From: Alkalibacterium kapii
Lineage (GTDB): Bacteria > Bacillota > Bacilli > Lactobacillales > Carnobacteriaceae_A
Direction: 5' to 3'
Length of the DNA stretch: 64,000 bases
Assembly: GCF_007988865.1 (NCBI RefSeq)
Contig: NZ_BJUY01000002.1
Span: forward strand, 62,001-126,000
A program made the translations under genes and the position numbers. This document shows positions 26,814 through 37,096 of this stretch, piece by piece (positions within the stretch are counted from its first letter, which is position 1; each line of letters opens with the position of its first letter). A model generated the notes under the pieces. It did not search any database. It was not told the origin of the DNA and saw nothing but the letters and a program-made list of their open reading frames with translations.

Positions 26814-26820
26814 AAGAACG

Positions 26821-26991
26821 TTGACTAAAACAGAAATCAAGAAAGGCGAGAATCTTGAGGATGCTCTTCGTCGTTTCAAACGTTCCGTTTCTAAATCCGG
26901 CACTATGAAAGAAGCCCGTAAACGCGAGTACTATGATAAACCAAGTGTTAAACGTAAAAAGAAATCTATAGAAGCACGTAAACGTAAATAA
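26821..26991 (+). CDS. rpsU: 30S ribosomal protein S21 (bS21)
   Basis: Small basic protein of the 30S subunit that helps base-pairing of the Shine-Dalgarno sequence. 56 aa, with the family core [17 protein letters not shown] and a C-terminal [16 protein letters not shown] start after a purine-rich GGGGAGGGGAAG. It is followed after 45 bases by yqeY, the usual arrangement in Firmicutes. Confidence 0.95.
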   Translation: MTKTEIKKGENLEDALRRFKRSVSKSGTMKEARKREYYDKPSVKRKKKSIEARKRK

Positions 26992-27036
26992 TATTTTTGT
27001 TTACCAGACGTTTCTTAATGATAGAAGGTGAACGAG

Positions 27037-27483
27037 ATGAGTAAACTTGATCAATTGAATCAAGATATGATAAATGCTATGAAACAGAAAGATAAAGAAA
27101 AATTATCAACTGTTCGTATGCTTAAATCTGCACTGCAAACTGAACAGATCAATAAGGGTGAAGAACTCACGGAAGAAGAGGAATTAACGATTCTTGCACG
27201 TGAGAAGAAACAGCGCATGGAGTCTTTGAACGAATTTAAAGCAGCCGGTCGCGATGATCTGGTCCTTAAATTAGAAAAAGAACTTTTTGTTGTGAATGGC
27301 TATCTTCCAGAACAATTAAGTGAAGAAGAGGTCCGCGCTATTGTTCAGGAAACGATCTCAAAGACGCAGGCTTCATCCATGCAGGACATGGGAAAAGTCA
27401 TGGGTGCACTGATGCCCAAAGTCAAAGGGAAAGCAGATGGCTCGCTGGTAAGTTCTATTGTTAAAGAAGAATTAAACAAATAA
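27037..27483 (+). CDS. yqeY: GatB/YqeY domain protein
   Basis: Conserved 148-aa protein with the tRNA-binding tail domain of GatB; proposed to act on or near tRNA, but its exact role is not settled. Helical, with the family pattern [15 protein letters not shown] and [14 protein letters not shown] 27037 follows GAAGGTG; a GTG three codons earlier overlaps that site. Cotranscribed with rpsU. Confidence 0.9.
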   Translation: MSKLDQLNQDMINAMKQKDKEKLSTVRMLKSALQTEQINKGEELTEEEELTILAREKKQRMESLNEFKAAGRDDLVLKLEKELFVVNGYLPEQLSEEEVRAIVQETISKTQASSMQDMGKVMGALMPKVKGKADGSLVSSIVKEELNK

Positions 27484-27487
27484 AGTT

Positions 27488-27532
27488 AAAAAAGAGCGCT
27501 ATTTAGGTGAAACTAAACCAGCGTTCTTTTTT
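27488..27532 (+). terminator. rpsU-yqeY terminator
   Basis: AAAAAAGAGCGCT (27488-27500) pairs with AGCGTTCTTTTTT (27520-27532) with one G-U. Confidence 0.9.
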
Positions 27533-27680
27533 GTACTCTTTTAATTGAATTAAAAAGATGAATTCCCTGTCAGATTATAGAGTTTTCGCCTTGTTTGTGC
27601 TATTATAACTATACTTAAACGACTATGTATCCACTATCAACGACGTGGTCGCTTTTTTATGAAAAGGAGATGTTAACTGG

Positions 27681-28652
27681 TTGACTGAATCAAATGAAAA
27701 ACGACGGATTCATCTGGAAGATTCTCAGCGTGTCTTTGCTTTATTTGGTCCTCAAAACAGTTATTTGAATCTAATGGAAGAAGAAATGGCCGTTACTATC
27801 AATAGTCGGGGGACCCATCTTGAGGTTGAAGGCGACAGCAAAACGATCGATATGATCGAAATGCTTTTCCAGCAGCTGCTTGTTTTAGAAGACAAAGGCA
27901 TAACAATAAAAAAAGCAGATATAGTTTCTGCTGTCAGAATGGCGAAACAAGGAAAACTGGATAAATTTGTACGCATGTATGAAGAAGAAATCACCAGAGA
28001 TAAAGATGGTAAAGTTTTGCGTGCCCGCAATGTGGGGCAGCGAGATTATATCGAGGCGATCAAAAAAGATGATATCGTTTTCGGTGTTGGACCTGCCGGA
28101 ACAGGAAAGACCTTTGTAGCCGTAGCTATGGCTGTTTCTGCTATGCGAAAAGGAGAGGTCAAGCGTATCATCTTAACACGACCCGCAGTTGAAGCGGGCG
28201 AAAATTTAGGCTTTTTACCAGGAGACTTGAAAGAAAAAGTTGATCCGTATCTGCGGCCTTTATATGATGCTCTTTATACCGTTCTCGGTACTGAACACAC
28301 CAGTCGTCTGATTGAAAGGGAAACGATCGAAATTGCGCCACTGGCTTACATGCGAGGCCGGACACTCGACGATGCTTTTATAATACTGGATGAAGCGCAG
28401 AATACGACGACACAACAGATGAAGATGTTTTTAACACGCTTGGGGTTTGGATCGAAAATGGTTATCAATGGCGATATCACTCAAATCGATTTACCTAAAA
28501 GAGTAAGCAGTGGCCTCATTCATGCTGAACGGGTACTAAGTACTGTAAAGGGGATTTCACACATTCAGTTTGAAGCGGCAGACGTTGTCAGACACCCACT
28601 TGTGGCAAAGGTGATCAACGCTTATGTAAATGAAACGGATAGGGAAGATTAA
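27681..28652 (+). CDS. phoH: PhoH-like ATPase (PhoL type)
   Basis: P-loop ATPase of 323 aa, the constant partner of ybeY in bacteria and probably connected with RNA processing. N-terminal KH-like region, Walker A GPAGTGKTF near residue 138, Walker B LDEAQN near residue 237. TTG start preceded by AAAGGAG. The stop codon overlaps the ybeY start by one base, heading the phoH-ybeY-dgkA-cdd-era-recO operon. Confidence 0.92.
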   Translation: MTESNEKRRIHLEDSQRVFALFGPQNSYLNLMEEEMAVTINSRGTHLEVEGDSKTIDMIEMLFQQLLVLEDKGITIKKADIVSAVRMAKQGKLDKFVRMYEEEITRDKDGKVLRARNVGQRDYIEAIKKDDIVFGVGPAGTGKTFVAVAMAVSAMRKGEVKRIILTRPAVEAGENLGFLPGDLKEKVDPYLRPLYDALYTVLGTEHTSRLIERETIEIAPLAYMRGRTLDDAFIILDEAQNTTTQQMKMFLTRLGFGSKMVINGDITQIDLPKRVSSGLIHAERVLSTVKGISHIQFEAADVVRHPLVAKVINAYVNETDRED

Positions 28653-29105
28653 TGGATATAGCGATATATGATGAAACAAAGCAAATAACTGAAACAAAGC
28701 GGGAAATGATGGAAGCGATATTAGAATTTGCTGCCGGCAAGCTAAGCATCCCAGAAAACGCAGAAATTTCAATCTCAGTGGTCGAAAATGAAAAAATAAG
28801 AGAAATCAATCGTGACTATAGAAACAAAGATGCAGTAACGGATGTCATCAGTTTTGCTCTAGAAGATGATGAAGATATATTTATGACGCTGGATACGCTG
28901 GATACAGCTATACCAAGAGATCTGGGTGATATTTTCCTTTCATACGATAAGGCAGTGGAACAAGCAGCAGAATATGGACATTCCGTTGACAGAGAGTTAG
29001 GCTTCTTGCTCGTTCATGGCTTTTTGCATCTCAACGGTTATGATCATATGGCTGAAGCGGATGAAAAAGAAATGTTTGCACTACAAGAGGAGATTCTAAG
29101 AGAGT

Positions 29106-29122
<17 letters not shown>
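28652..29122 (+). CDS. ybeY: endoribonuclease YbeY (rRNA maturation factor)
   Basis: Metal-dependent RNase for 16S rRNA 3' maturation and ribosome quality control, 156 aa. The zinc triad is in HGFLHLNGYDH near residue 122, and YRNKDAVTDVISF is also typical. The start is coupled to the phoH stop (TAATG). The end overlaps dgkA by 17 bases. Confidence 0.94.
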
Positions 29123-30824
<1,702 letters not shown>

Positions 30825-30853
30825 GACTAACTTGAAAGTGAGAAGGTGAAGGA

Positions 30854-31624
30854 TTGGCTCAGTTAGAAGAAGTGCATGGACTGGTGCTGTCTGTTAGAAA
30901 ACACCGGGAACGCGACTTTCTGGTCAAACTCTTTACATGTGAGTACGGGAAATTGATGTTTTTTGTGCGTGGAACAAAGAATCCGAACAATAAACTGAGA
31001 CCTGCAATCCAGCCGTTCACTCAAGCTGTGTATATTGCGGATATCAGAGATAGGGGCTTGAGTTTTCTACGGGATTCCAAAAATGTGTCCCCTTTTTCTT
31101 TCATTCAGCAGGATATCTTTAAAAATGCCTATGCCACTTATATCCTGCAGCTGGCCGATGCGGCTCTTGAAGACAGACAAACTGACCCAGGCTTATTTGA
31201 ACAGCTCAATAAAGGACTTGGAGCGATCGATGAAGGACTGGATGCTGAAGTCATCATGAATATGTTCGAAGTCCGTTTCCTCAGGTATTTTGGTGTTATG
31301 CCCGAGCTGCGCGGCTGTGTGATCTGTGGAGTGACGGAAGGCGCTTTTGATTATTCAAGTCTGCATCATGGCCTTTTATGCCCGAAACACTTTCATGAAG
31401 ATGAGAGGCGCTACCATGCCAGTCCTAAAGCCATTCACTTTATCCGACTTTTTTCTGTCATCTCCTTTGATAAGATCAATTCGATCTCGGTCAAAGAAGA
31501 AACGAAAAAAGAAATCAGGGATGTGCTGGATCAGCTGTATGATGAGCTTGTTGGAATCAAACTTAAAAGCCGAAAATTCATCGACAGCATGAAAGAGTGG
31601 GGTAATCTGCTGAAACGACACTGA
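30854..31624 (+). CDS. recO: DNA repair protein RecO
   Basis: Helps load RecA onto single-stranded DNA in the RecFOR pathway. 256 aa: N-terminal OB fold beginning VHGLVLSVRKHRERD, a helical domain and a zinc site with CVIC and CPKH. TTG start with AGAAGG upstream, 29 bases after era. Confidence 0.92.
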   Translation: MAQLEEVHGLVLSVRKHRERDFLVKLFTCEYGKLMFFVRGTKNPNNKLRPAIQPFTQAVYIADIRDRGLSFLRDSKNVSPFSFIQQDIFKNAYATYILQLADAALEDRQTDPGLFEQLNKGLGAIDEGLDAEVIMNMFEVRFLRYFGVMPELRGCVICGVTEGAFDYSSLHHGLLCPKHFHEDERRYHASPKAIHFIRLFSVISFDKINSISVKEETKKEIRDVLDQLYDELVGIKLKSRKFIDSMKEWGNLLKRH

Positions 31625-31678
31625 AGGGGAATAATAATTAATCACTTCATTACTGTCCTGTTTTTAGCAGGATTTACT

Positions 31679-32131
31679 TTGATCAATGTAAAAATAATCT
31701 TAAACATAAGAAAAATCACTCTTTTTCATCAGATTTCAAAAGGTCTGATCTTTATTCAACCTGTCATCGTCATCGTATTCTTGGTTATGGCCGTTTTGCT
31801 GGCGGAGACGATAATGGAATACAGCGTCTTTATTAGCGCTGCTAGTGCTCTGATTCTTTCGATTTTTAATAAAGGATTTACTGATAAGGGCATCATTCCT
31901 CTACTGACAAGTAGTTTAAGAAACATGATAGGGTATGAATATAAATTTGGTCAGACACGAGAATGGTTGATCCTGGTTCAGAAAAAACGGTTGAAAATCA
32001 GATTTACCGTGACTTATGGACAGAAACGTGAGAATGTTTATTATGTCTATTTCGACAAAAAGAACAAAGAAGCCATAGAGTCATTGCTGCATGCACATCA
32101 GTTACCGGTCAATGTCGAGATCGACAGGTGA
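31679..32131 (+). CDS. hypothetical membrane protein
   Basis: I do not recognise this protein of 150 aa or slightly more. A hydrophobic pair near residues 22-62 suggests two membrane helices, followed by a basic, beta-rich C-terminal domain of about 80 residues. The TTG at 31679 has AGGA six bases upstream. However, the open frame continues upstream with a further hydrophobic stretch (HFITVLFLAGFTLINV) to an ATT at 31637, which lies six bases after AAGGGGA; no standard start codon lies there. It closes the recO transcript before the glyQS T-box. Confidence 0.6.
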   Translation: MINVKIILNIRKITLFHQISKGLIFIQPVIVIVFLVMAVLLAETIMEYSVFISAASALILSIFNKGFTDKGIIPLLTSSLRNMIGYEYKFGQTREWLILVQKKRLKIRFTVTYGQKRENVYYVYFDKKNKEAIESLLHAHQLPVNVEIDR

Positions 32132-32137
32132 TGGCTG

Positions 32138-32165
32138 TTGACAAAAAGCTGACTTTCTGTAAAAA
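32138..32165 (+). promoter_or_regulatory. glyQS promoter
   Basis: TTGACA (32138-32143), a 16-base spacer and TAAAAA (32160-32165). Confidence 0.55.
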
Positions 32166-32167
32166 TA

Positions 32168-32397
32168 GTAAAGAATAACATGATGAATAGCACGATGACA
32201 GAAGAAGTAAAATCGACTTCTCTTTATTAGCGACTGCAGGACAGTGAAAGCTGCAGAAGAGAACGTTTTGAAAGGCATCTGAAGTGCGTATATAAAGTGC
32301 CGGTGATTTTGTATATTTCCGGAAGTAGGGTGGAACCGCGAGAAGACTCGTCCCTATACTGAACCAGCATGTATCAGTATAGAGATGAGTCTTTTTT
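32168..32397 (+). ncRNA. T-box leader (glycine) of glyQS
   Basis: tRNA-sensing leader that lets transcription continue when uncharged tRNA-Gly is abundant. The T-box AGGGTGGAACCGCG is at 32327-32340. A terminator stem joins AGACTC..CTATACTG (32344-32361) with CAGTATAG..GAGTCT (32375-32391) before T7. Upstream are stem I distal elements (GACTGCAG and CTGCAG) and a stem GGCAtCT/AGTGCC. GGC at 32274-32276 is the candidate specifier codon, matching the downstream gene. Confidence 0.9.
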
Positions 32398-32422
32398 TGT
32401 TTTATTAAAAGGAGAGAAAAAA

Positions 32423-33352
32423 ATGGAAGAAGTCAAAACATTTCAGGACATAATTTTAACTTTACAGAAGTACTGGTCTGATCAGGGCTGTATGCTGATG
32501 CAGGCCTATGATACAGAAAAAGGTGCTGGAACGATGAGTCCGTACACTTTTTTACGTGCGATAGGACCTGAACCTTGGAATGCCGCATATGTCGAACCAA
32601 GTCGCAGACCTGCCGACGGGCGTTATGGGAAAAACCCCAATCGTTTATATCAGCATCATCAATTCCAGGTCGTGATGAAACCTTCGCCAAAAAACATACA
32701 GGAACTTTATATCGAAAGCCTTAAAGCTCTAGGTATCGATCCTTTAAAACATGATATCCGTTTTGTTGAAGACAACTGGGAAAATCCTTCCCTTGGCTGT
32801 GCGGGATTGGGCTGGGAAGTCTGGCTGGACGGAATGGAAGTCACACAGTTTACTTATTTCCAACAAGTTGGCGGACTTGAAGTCGACTCTGTAACGAGTG
32901 AGTTAACTTACGGGCTGGAACGTCTGGCTTCATATATCCAGGACGTGCAGAGTGTTTATGATATCGAATGGGCACCCGGAGTAAAGTACGGAGAAATATT
33001 CAAACATCCAGAATATGAACATTCAGTTTATTCTTTTGATAACAGTGATACAGCCTTTTTGTTTAATCAGTTTTCAGTTTTTGAAAAAGAAGCGATGAAG
33101 CAGATCGAAAGAAATCTGGTCCATCCTGCCTATGATTATGTTCTTAAATGCAGTCACGCCTTCAATCTCTTAGATGCCAGAGGAGCCGTATCTGCTACGG
33201 ACCGTCCAGATTATCTGAAACGTATCCGTCATATGGCACGTCTTATCGCCAAGGCCTTTTTACAAGAACGTGCAAAACTGTCTTTCCCATTACTTAAAAA
33301 TGGTGAGAAAGACAAGTGGATCGAAAAATACGGCAGCAAGGAGGGAAAATAA
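32423..33352 (+). CDS. glyQ: glycyl-tRNA synthetase alpha subunit
   Basis: Catalytic subunit of the heterotetrameric bacterial GlyRS. 309 aa with [20 protein letters not shown] and [13 protein letters not shown]. Start is ATG 32423 after AAAGGAG; an in-frame ATG at 32369 lies inside the T-box terminator and is rejected. The stop overlaps the glyS start by one base. Confidence 0.96.
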   Translation: MEEVKTFQDIILTLQKYWSDQGCMLMQAYDTEKGAGTMSPYTFLRAIGPEPWNAAYVEPSRRPADGRYGKNPNRLYQHHQFQVVMKPSPKNIQELYIESLKALGIDPLKHDIRFVEDNWENPSLGCAGLGWEVWLDGMEVTQFTYFQQVGGLEVDSVTSELTYGLERLASYIQDVQSVYDIEWAPGVKYGEIFKHPEYEHSVYSFDNSDTAFLFNQFSVFEKEAMKQIERNLVHPAYDYVLKCSHAFNLLDARGAVSATDRPDYLKRIRHMARLIAKAFLQERAKLSFPLLKNGEKDKWIEKYGSKEGK

Positions 33353-35436
33353 TGACACACACTTATTTACTTGAAATCGGACTGGAAGAAATGCCGGCAA
33401 AAATTATCTCAAATGCTGCAATTCAGTTGAAAGATATCGTCAGTACTCATTTAAAAGATAACGAACTGAATTATTCCAGCATCGATGTTTGGAGCACCCC
33501 AAGACGTCTGGCTGTTACGGTAAATGGTTTGGACACCAGGCAGGCCGACCGATTGGAGACTGTGAAAGGTCCTGCTAAACGTATAGCTTTGGAAGACGAC
33601 GGAAACTGGTCAAAAGCAGCGATCGGTTTCACTAAAGGACAGAAAGCATCTGTGGAAGATATCGTCTTCAAGGAAGTAAAAGGCGAAGAATATGTCTTTG
33701 TCGAAAAAGAAATCAAAGGAGAATCTGCCCAGCAGGTACTAAAACGCCTGGGAAGCCAATTATCGTCACTATCCTTCCCGGTATCGATGAAATGGGGCAA
33801 TTTCTCATATAAATTTATCCGGCCTGTCCATTGGCTCGTATCCTTACTTGATGATGACGTTGTTCCAATGGATCTGTTCGATGTTTCTGCAGGACGAAAA
33901 ACAGAAGGCCACCGATTCTTGGGCCAGACGATCACATTAAATCGTGCAGCAGATTATGTAGAGGCTTTAAAACAGGAACACGTTTCAGTCGATCGAGCAG
34001 AACGAAAACAGACGATCATTGAGCAGATCCAAAGAATGTGCCAGGAAAACAATTGGCAGGATCCCACGGATAATGAAGCACTAGTTAATGAGGTCACTGA
34101 TTTAGTGGAGTGGCCAACTGTTTTTTATGGTTCTTTTGATAAAGATTATCTTGAAGTCCCTGAAATCGTTCTGGAAACAGCCATGGCTGACCATCAGCGT
34201 TACTTCCCTGTGCGAGAAGCAGGAAAGGGCAGTTCTTTCTTGCCTTACTTTATCGCTGTCAGAAATGGGAACGACAAAGGACTCGATCATGTACGCAAAG
34301 GCAATGAAAAAGTACTGGATGCTCGTCTGGCTGATGCCGCTTTCTTTTATGAGGAAGATAAAAAACATGACATTGACTTCTTTGTTGAAAAACTGAAGCA
34401 TGTATCCTTCCATGAAAAAATTGGCTCTCTTTATGAAAAACAGGAGCGTATCGAACGACTTTCTCAGTTTTTGGCACCGTATTTTGAATTAACACTTGGA
34501 GAAAATCAGGAACTGAAACGCGCTGCACATATATGTAAATTTGACTTAGTGACTCAAACAGTGACAGAATTCACGTCACTTCAAGGGGAAGTAGCTGGAA
34601 TATTTGCCCGTGAACGAAAAGAAACACCGAATGTTTCAAAAGCTTTAGCTGAACAGTATCTCCCTCAAAGCCTTGAAGGAAAACTACCTGAAAGCAAAAT
34701 AGGAGCGATCATATCACTTGCCGACAAGATGGACTCTTTGATGTCGTTTTTCGCAATCGGTCTCGTGCCAACGGGCTCTAATGATCCTTTTGCATTACGC
34801 AGACAGGCTATGGGAATCGTACGTATAATCGAAGCCTTCAGTATCCCATTAGCTGTCACGGACTGGATCGATGACATCGTCAACGAGACTCAGGATGTCG
34901 AGACAAAAGCGTTATACGAACAAAACAAAGCCAATGTCAGTCGGTTCATACTCGATCGTCTCGATTTATGGCTGTCAAAATATGCAGAGCTGGAAAAGGC
35001 GTTTGATGTGAGGAAAGCTGTCCTGCATGCTTCGCATGACGAGCTGATTGCTTTGATCGACCAGGCAAAGGTTTTAAATAAAGAAAAGCAGTCAGAACAG
35101 TTCAAGCCGGTTGTTGAATCATTGACCCGTGTGGCTAATTTAGCTGAAAAAGCAGATCTGAATGTTTCTGTAAATACTGAATTATTCGAATCAGACTCTG
35201 AACGAGCACTCTATGATGCTGGGATCACGATGCAGATGCAAAATGATAACAATACTAGCGCCAAAGAAAAGTGGCAGCAGTTCGTTCAGCTTCACCCACT
35301 AATTGATGCCTTTTTCGATGAAAACATGGTCATGACAGATGATAAAGCGGTGAAAGACAACCGTCTGGCTCTTCTGAGACAAATCGATCAGCTGGCAAAA
35401 CCTTTCGCTCAGTTCAAGGCACTTGTGATCAAATAA
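33352..35436 (+). CDS. glyS: glycyl-tRNA synthetase beta subunit
   Basis: tRNA-recognition subunit of GlyRS, 694 aa. Opens with the typical LLEIGLEEMPAK and has the HD-like region and C-terminal anticodon-binding DALR domain. ATG 33352 follows AAGGAGGG, coupled to glyQ (TAATG). Ends before an intrinsic terminator. Confidence 0.96.
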   Translation: MTHTYLLEIGLEEMPAKIISNAAIQLKDIVSTHLKDNELNYSSIDVWSTPRRLAVTVNGLDTRQADRLETVKGPAKRIALEDDGNWSKAAIGFTKGQKASVEDIVFKEVKGEEYVFVEKEIKGESAQQVLKRLGSQLSSLSFPVSMKWGNFSYKFIRPVHWLVSLLDDDVVPMDLFDVSAGRKTEGHRFLGQTITLNRAADYVEALKQEHVSVDRAERKQTIIEQIQRMCQENNWQDPTDNEALVNEVTDLVEWPTVFYGSFDKDYLEVPEIVLETAMADHQRYFPVREAGKGSSFLPYFIAVRNGNDKGLDHVRKGNEKVLDARLADAAFFYEEDKKHDIDFFVEKLKHVSFHEKIGSLYEKQERIERLSQFLAPYFELTLGENQELKRAAHICKFDLVTQTVTEFTSLQGEVAGIFARERKETPNVSKALAEQYLPQSLEGKLPESKIGAIISLADKMDSLMSFFAIGLVPTGSNDPFALRRQAMGIVRIIEAFSIPLAVTDWIDDIVNETQDVETKALYEQNKANVSRFILDRLDLWLSKYAELEKAFDVRKAVLHASHDELIALIDQAKVLNKEKQSEQFKPVVESLTRVANLAEKADLNVSVNTELFESDSERALYDAGITMQMQNDNNTSAKEKWQQFVQLHPLIDAFFDENMVMTDDKAVKDNRLALLRQIDQLAKPFAQFKALVIK

Positions 35437-35446
35437 AAAATCAGAG

Positions 35447-35469
35447 AAGGCAGTCCATCTGCCTTTTTC
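35447..35469 (+). terminator. glyQS terminator
   Basis: AAGGCAG (35447-35453) pairs with CTGCCTT (35459-35465), followed by T. Confidence 0.85.
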
Positions 35470-35552
35470 TGTTTATACAAAGAAGGTTTAGAGCACAACG
35501 TAGCTGAAAACGTTTCTAAGTAATTTCAAACTCATTTAAAAGGAGGAATATT

Positions 35553-36065
35553 ATGAGCGCGGAGGAAAGACGTGAAGAGATTCTCACCTTGCTAAAAAAG
35601 TACAAGAGTCCGATCATTGCCCGTGAACTGGCTGAACGATTCAATGTCAGCCGGCAAGTTATCGTAGGTGATATCGCCTTGTTGAGAGCAGCCGGTCAGT
35701 CTATTTATTCGACACCTAAAGGGTATGTGATGAGAGAAGAGAAGACCAAGGGGATGACGACTCAGCTCGTCTGCGTGCATAGACGCGAAGAAACGAGGGA
35801 AGAGTTGTATACCATCGTTGACTGTGGATGTGAGGTACTAGATGTTATCGTCGAACATCCATTTTACGGTATGATCCGGGGAGATCTGAATATTTCCAGC
35901 AGACTGGAGGTCGATGAATTCCTTGAAAGAATAGAGGCGACGGAAACATCTTTACTGTCAACGCTGACTCATGGGATCCATACCCATACGATTCGTGTAA
36001 GAGATGAAAAGACACTGGGAAAACTGACTTCAGCTCTTAAAGAAAAAGGCTACCTTTACGAGTAA
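35553..36065 (+). CDS. niaR: NiaR-type transcription repressor (HTH_11 and 3H domain)
   Basis: Niacin-responsive repressor of NAD precursor genes. 170 aa: winged-helix domain (LAERFNVSRQVIVGDIALL) and the 3H ligand-binding domain with the histidines in VEHPFYG and LTHGIHTHT. AGGAGGA lies before the ATG. The next gene is a niacin-type ECF S component with a palindrome over its transcription start, which fits direct control. Confidence 0.88.
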   Translation: MSAEERREEILTLLKKYKSPIIARELAERFNVSRQVIVGDIALLRAAGQSIYSTPKGYVMREEKTKGMTTQLVCVHRREETREELYTIVDCGCEVLDVIVEHPFYGMIRGDLNISSRLEVDEFLERIEATETSLLSTLTHGIHTHTIRVRDEKTLGKLTSALKEKGYLYE

Positions 36066-36075
36066 AAATAAACTA

Positions 36076-36103
36076 TTGACATCTCCTGTTTCCCCCGTAT
36101 ACT
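36076..36103 (+). promoter_or_regulatory. niaX promoter
   Basis: TTGACA (36076-36081), a 16-base spacer, TATACT (36098-36103). Confidence 0.85.
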
Positions 36104-36107
36104 TAAT

Positions 36108-36123
36108 AGGTGTAAAGACACCT
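36108..36123 (+). promoter_or_regulatory. putative NiaR operator
   Basis: AGGTGT-AAAG-ACACCT, a perfect 6-bp inverted repeat centred just after the expected transcription start of niaX, where a bound repressor would block initiation. Confidence 0.7.
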
Positions 36124-36144
36124 GTATACACATAGAAAAAGGAG

Positions 36145-36717
36145 ATGTTTCATATTAAACGAACAAATACATTGAAGCTGACTATGACAGCTTTACTCAC
36201 TGCAATTGCCATCACGATTCCTTTAGTGATGCCAGTAAGAGTGGTCCTGCCGCCTGCATCATTCACTTTAGCAAGTCACGTGCCTATTTTTTTCGCATTG
36301 TTTCTTTCTCCTAAAATCGCGGTACTGGTATCTTTGGGATCCGCTGCCGGTTTTTTACTTGCCGGGTTGCCTATCGTCATTACGATTCGCGCTCTAAGCC
36401 ACGTCGTCTTTGCCTTTTTTGGTGCGCGGTACCTACATATTAGACGTGAGAATGTTTTGGATTCGCCAGTGAAAAGTCAGATTTTTTCCTTTTGGATCGG
36501 CTTGATCCATGCCGTTGCTGAGGTCGGGGTCGTGTCGCTGTTCTTTTTCGGCTTACTTAAAGGGGCTGACTACAATGAAACATTCTTTTATTCCGTGTTT
36601 TTACTCGTTGGTGTTGGTACCTTGATTCATAGTATGGTCGATTTCTTGATTGCTCAGGTAATCTGGAAAAGTCTGGGGAAACGTATGAGATCCCTCACCA
36701 AAAAATTGAACATTTAG
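36145..36717 (+). CDS. niaX: ECF transporter S component, niacin type
   Basis: Membrane substrate-binding subunit of an energy-coupling factor transporter, predicted to take up niacin because it follows niaR. 190 aa with about six membrane helices. Start is unclear: ATG 36145 touches the ribosome site AAAGGAG (36138-36144) with no spacer. An ATT at 36154, in frame and nine bases after that site, would give MKRTNTLKLTMTALLTA, a normal opening for S components. The energising EcfA and EcfT subunits are not in the window. Confidence 0.82.
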   Translation: MFHIKRTNTLKLTMTALLTAIAITIPLVMPVRVVLPPASFTLASHVPIFFALFLSPKIAVLVSLGSAAGFLLAGLPIVITIRALSHVVFAFFGARYLHIRRENVLDSPVKSQIFSFWIGLIHAVAEVGVVSLFFFGLLKGADYNETFFYSVFLLVGVGTLIHSMVDFLIAQVIWKSLGKRMRSLTKKLNI

Positions 36718-36760
36718 TCATTAAACAAACAAAGTATGAAATAATAAGATAAATCAGCCG

Positions 36761-36789
36761 GGCCGGGACAATAAAGTTCCAGCCTTTTT
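36761..36789 (+). terminator. niaX terminator
   Basis: GGCCGGGAC (36761-36769) with GTTCCAGCC (36776-36784), one mismatch, then T5. Confidence 0.8.
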
Positions 36790-36989
36790 CTCATTTAAAT
36801 GTATTGTTCAGATTGAGTCTCATAAAGTAGATAGGTTATTTAAAATTTTATTTACTGGCTTTAATACAACAGAAGGAGAGCTTGGTTTTATAAAAAATGA
36901 CACTAGAGAAATGATTGTTTGAATCATCAGTTAATACTGATTATCTTTGGAGTTAAACTTAAGAGAGCCATTTATTCAAAGCCGAAAGA
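36790..36989. other. gap before the dnaG promoter with nothing recognised
   Basis: AT-rich sequence with no ribosome-site-backed reading frame, no strong hairpin and no repeat of the 52-bp type that I could see. Confidence 0.5.
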
Positions 36990-37018
36990 TTTAAGTCCTA
37001 CTGAATTTGTGGTATACT
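36990..37018 (+). promoter_or_regulatory. dnaG-rpoD promoter with extended -10
   Basis: TTTAAG (36990-36995), a 17-base spacer, and TATACT (37013-37018) preceded by TGG. Confidence 0.6.
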
Positions 37019-37096
37019 AGTGAATGATTATTATAGGGGGAGTATGCTTTCCTTTTATTCCTATATAAGCAGCCCGTATAAGAAGGGGGATGAAAA

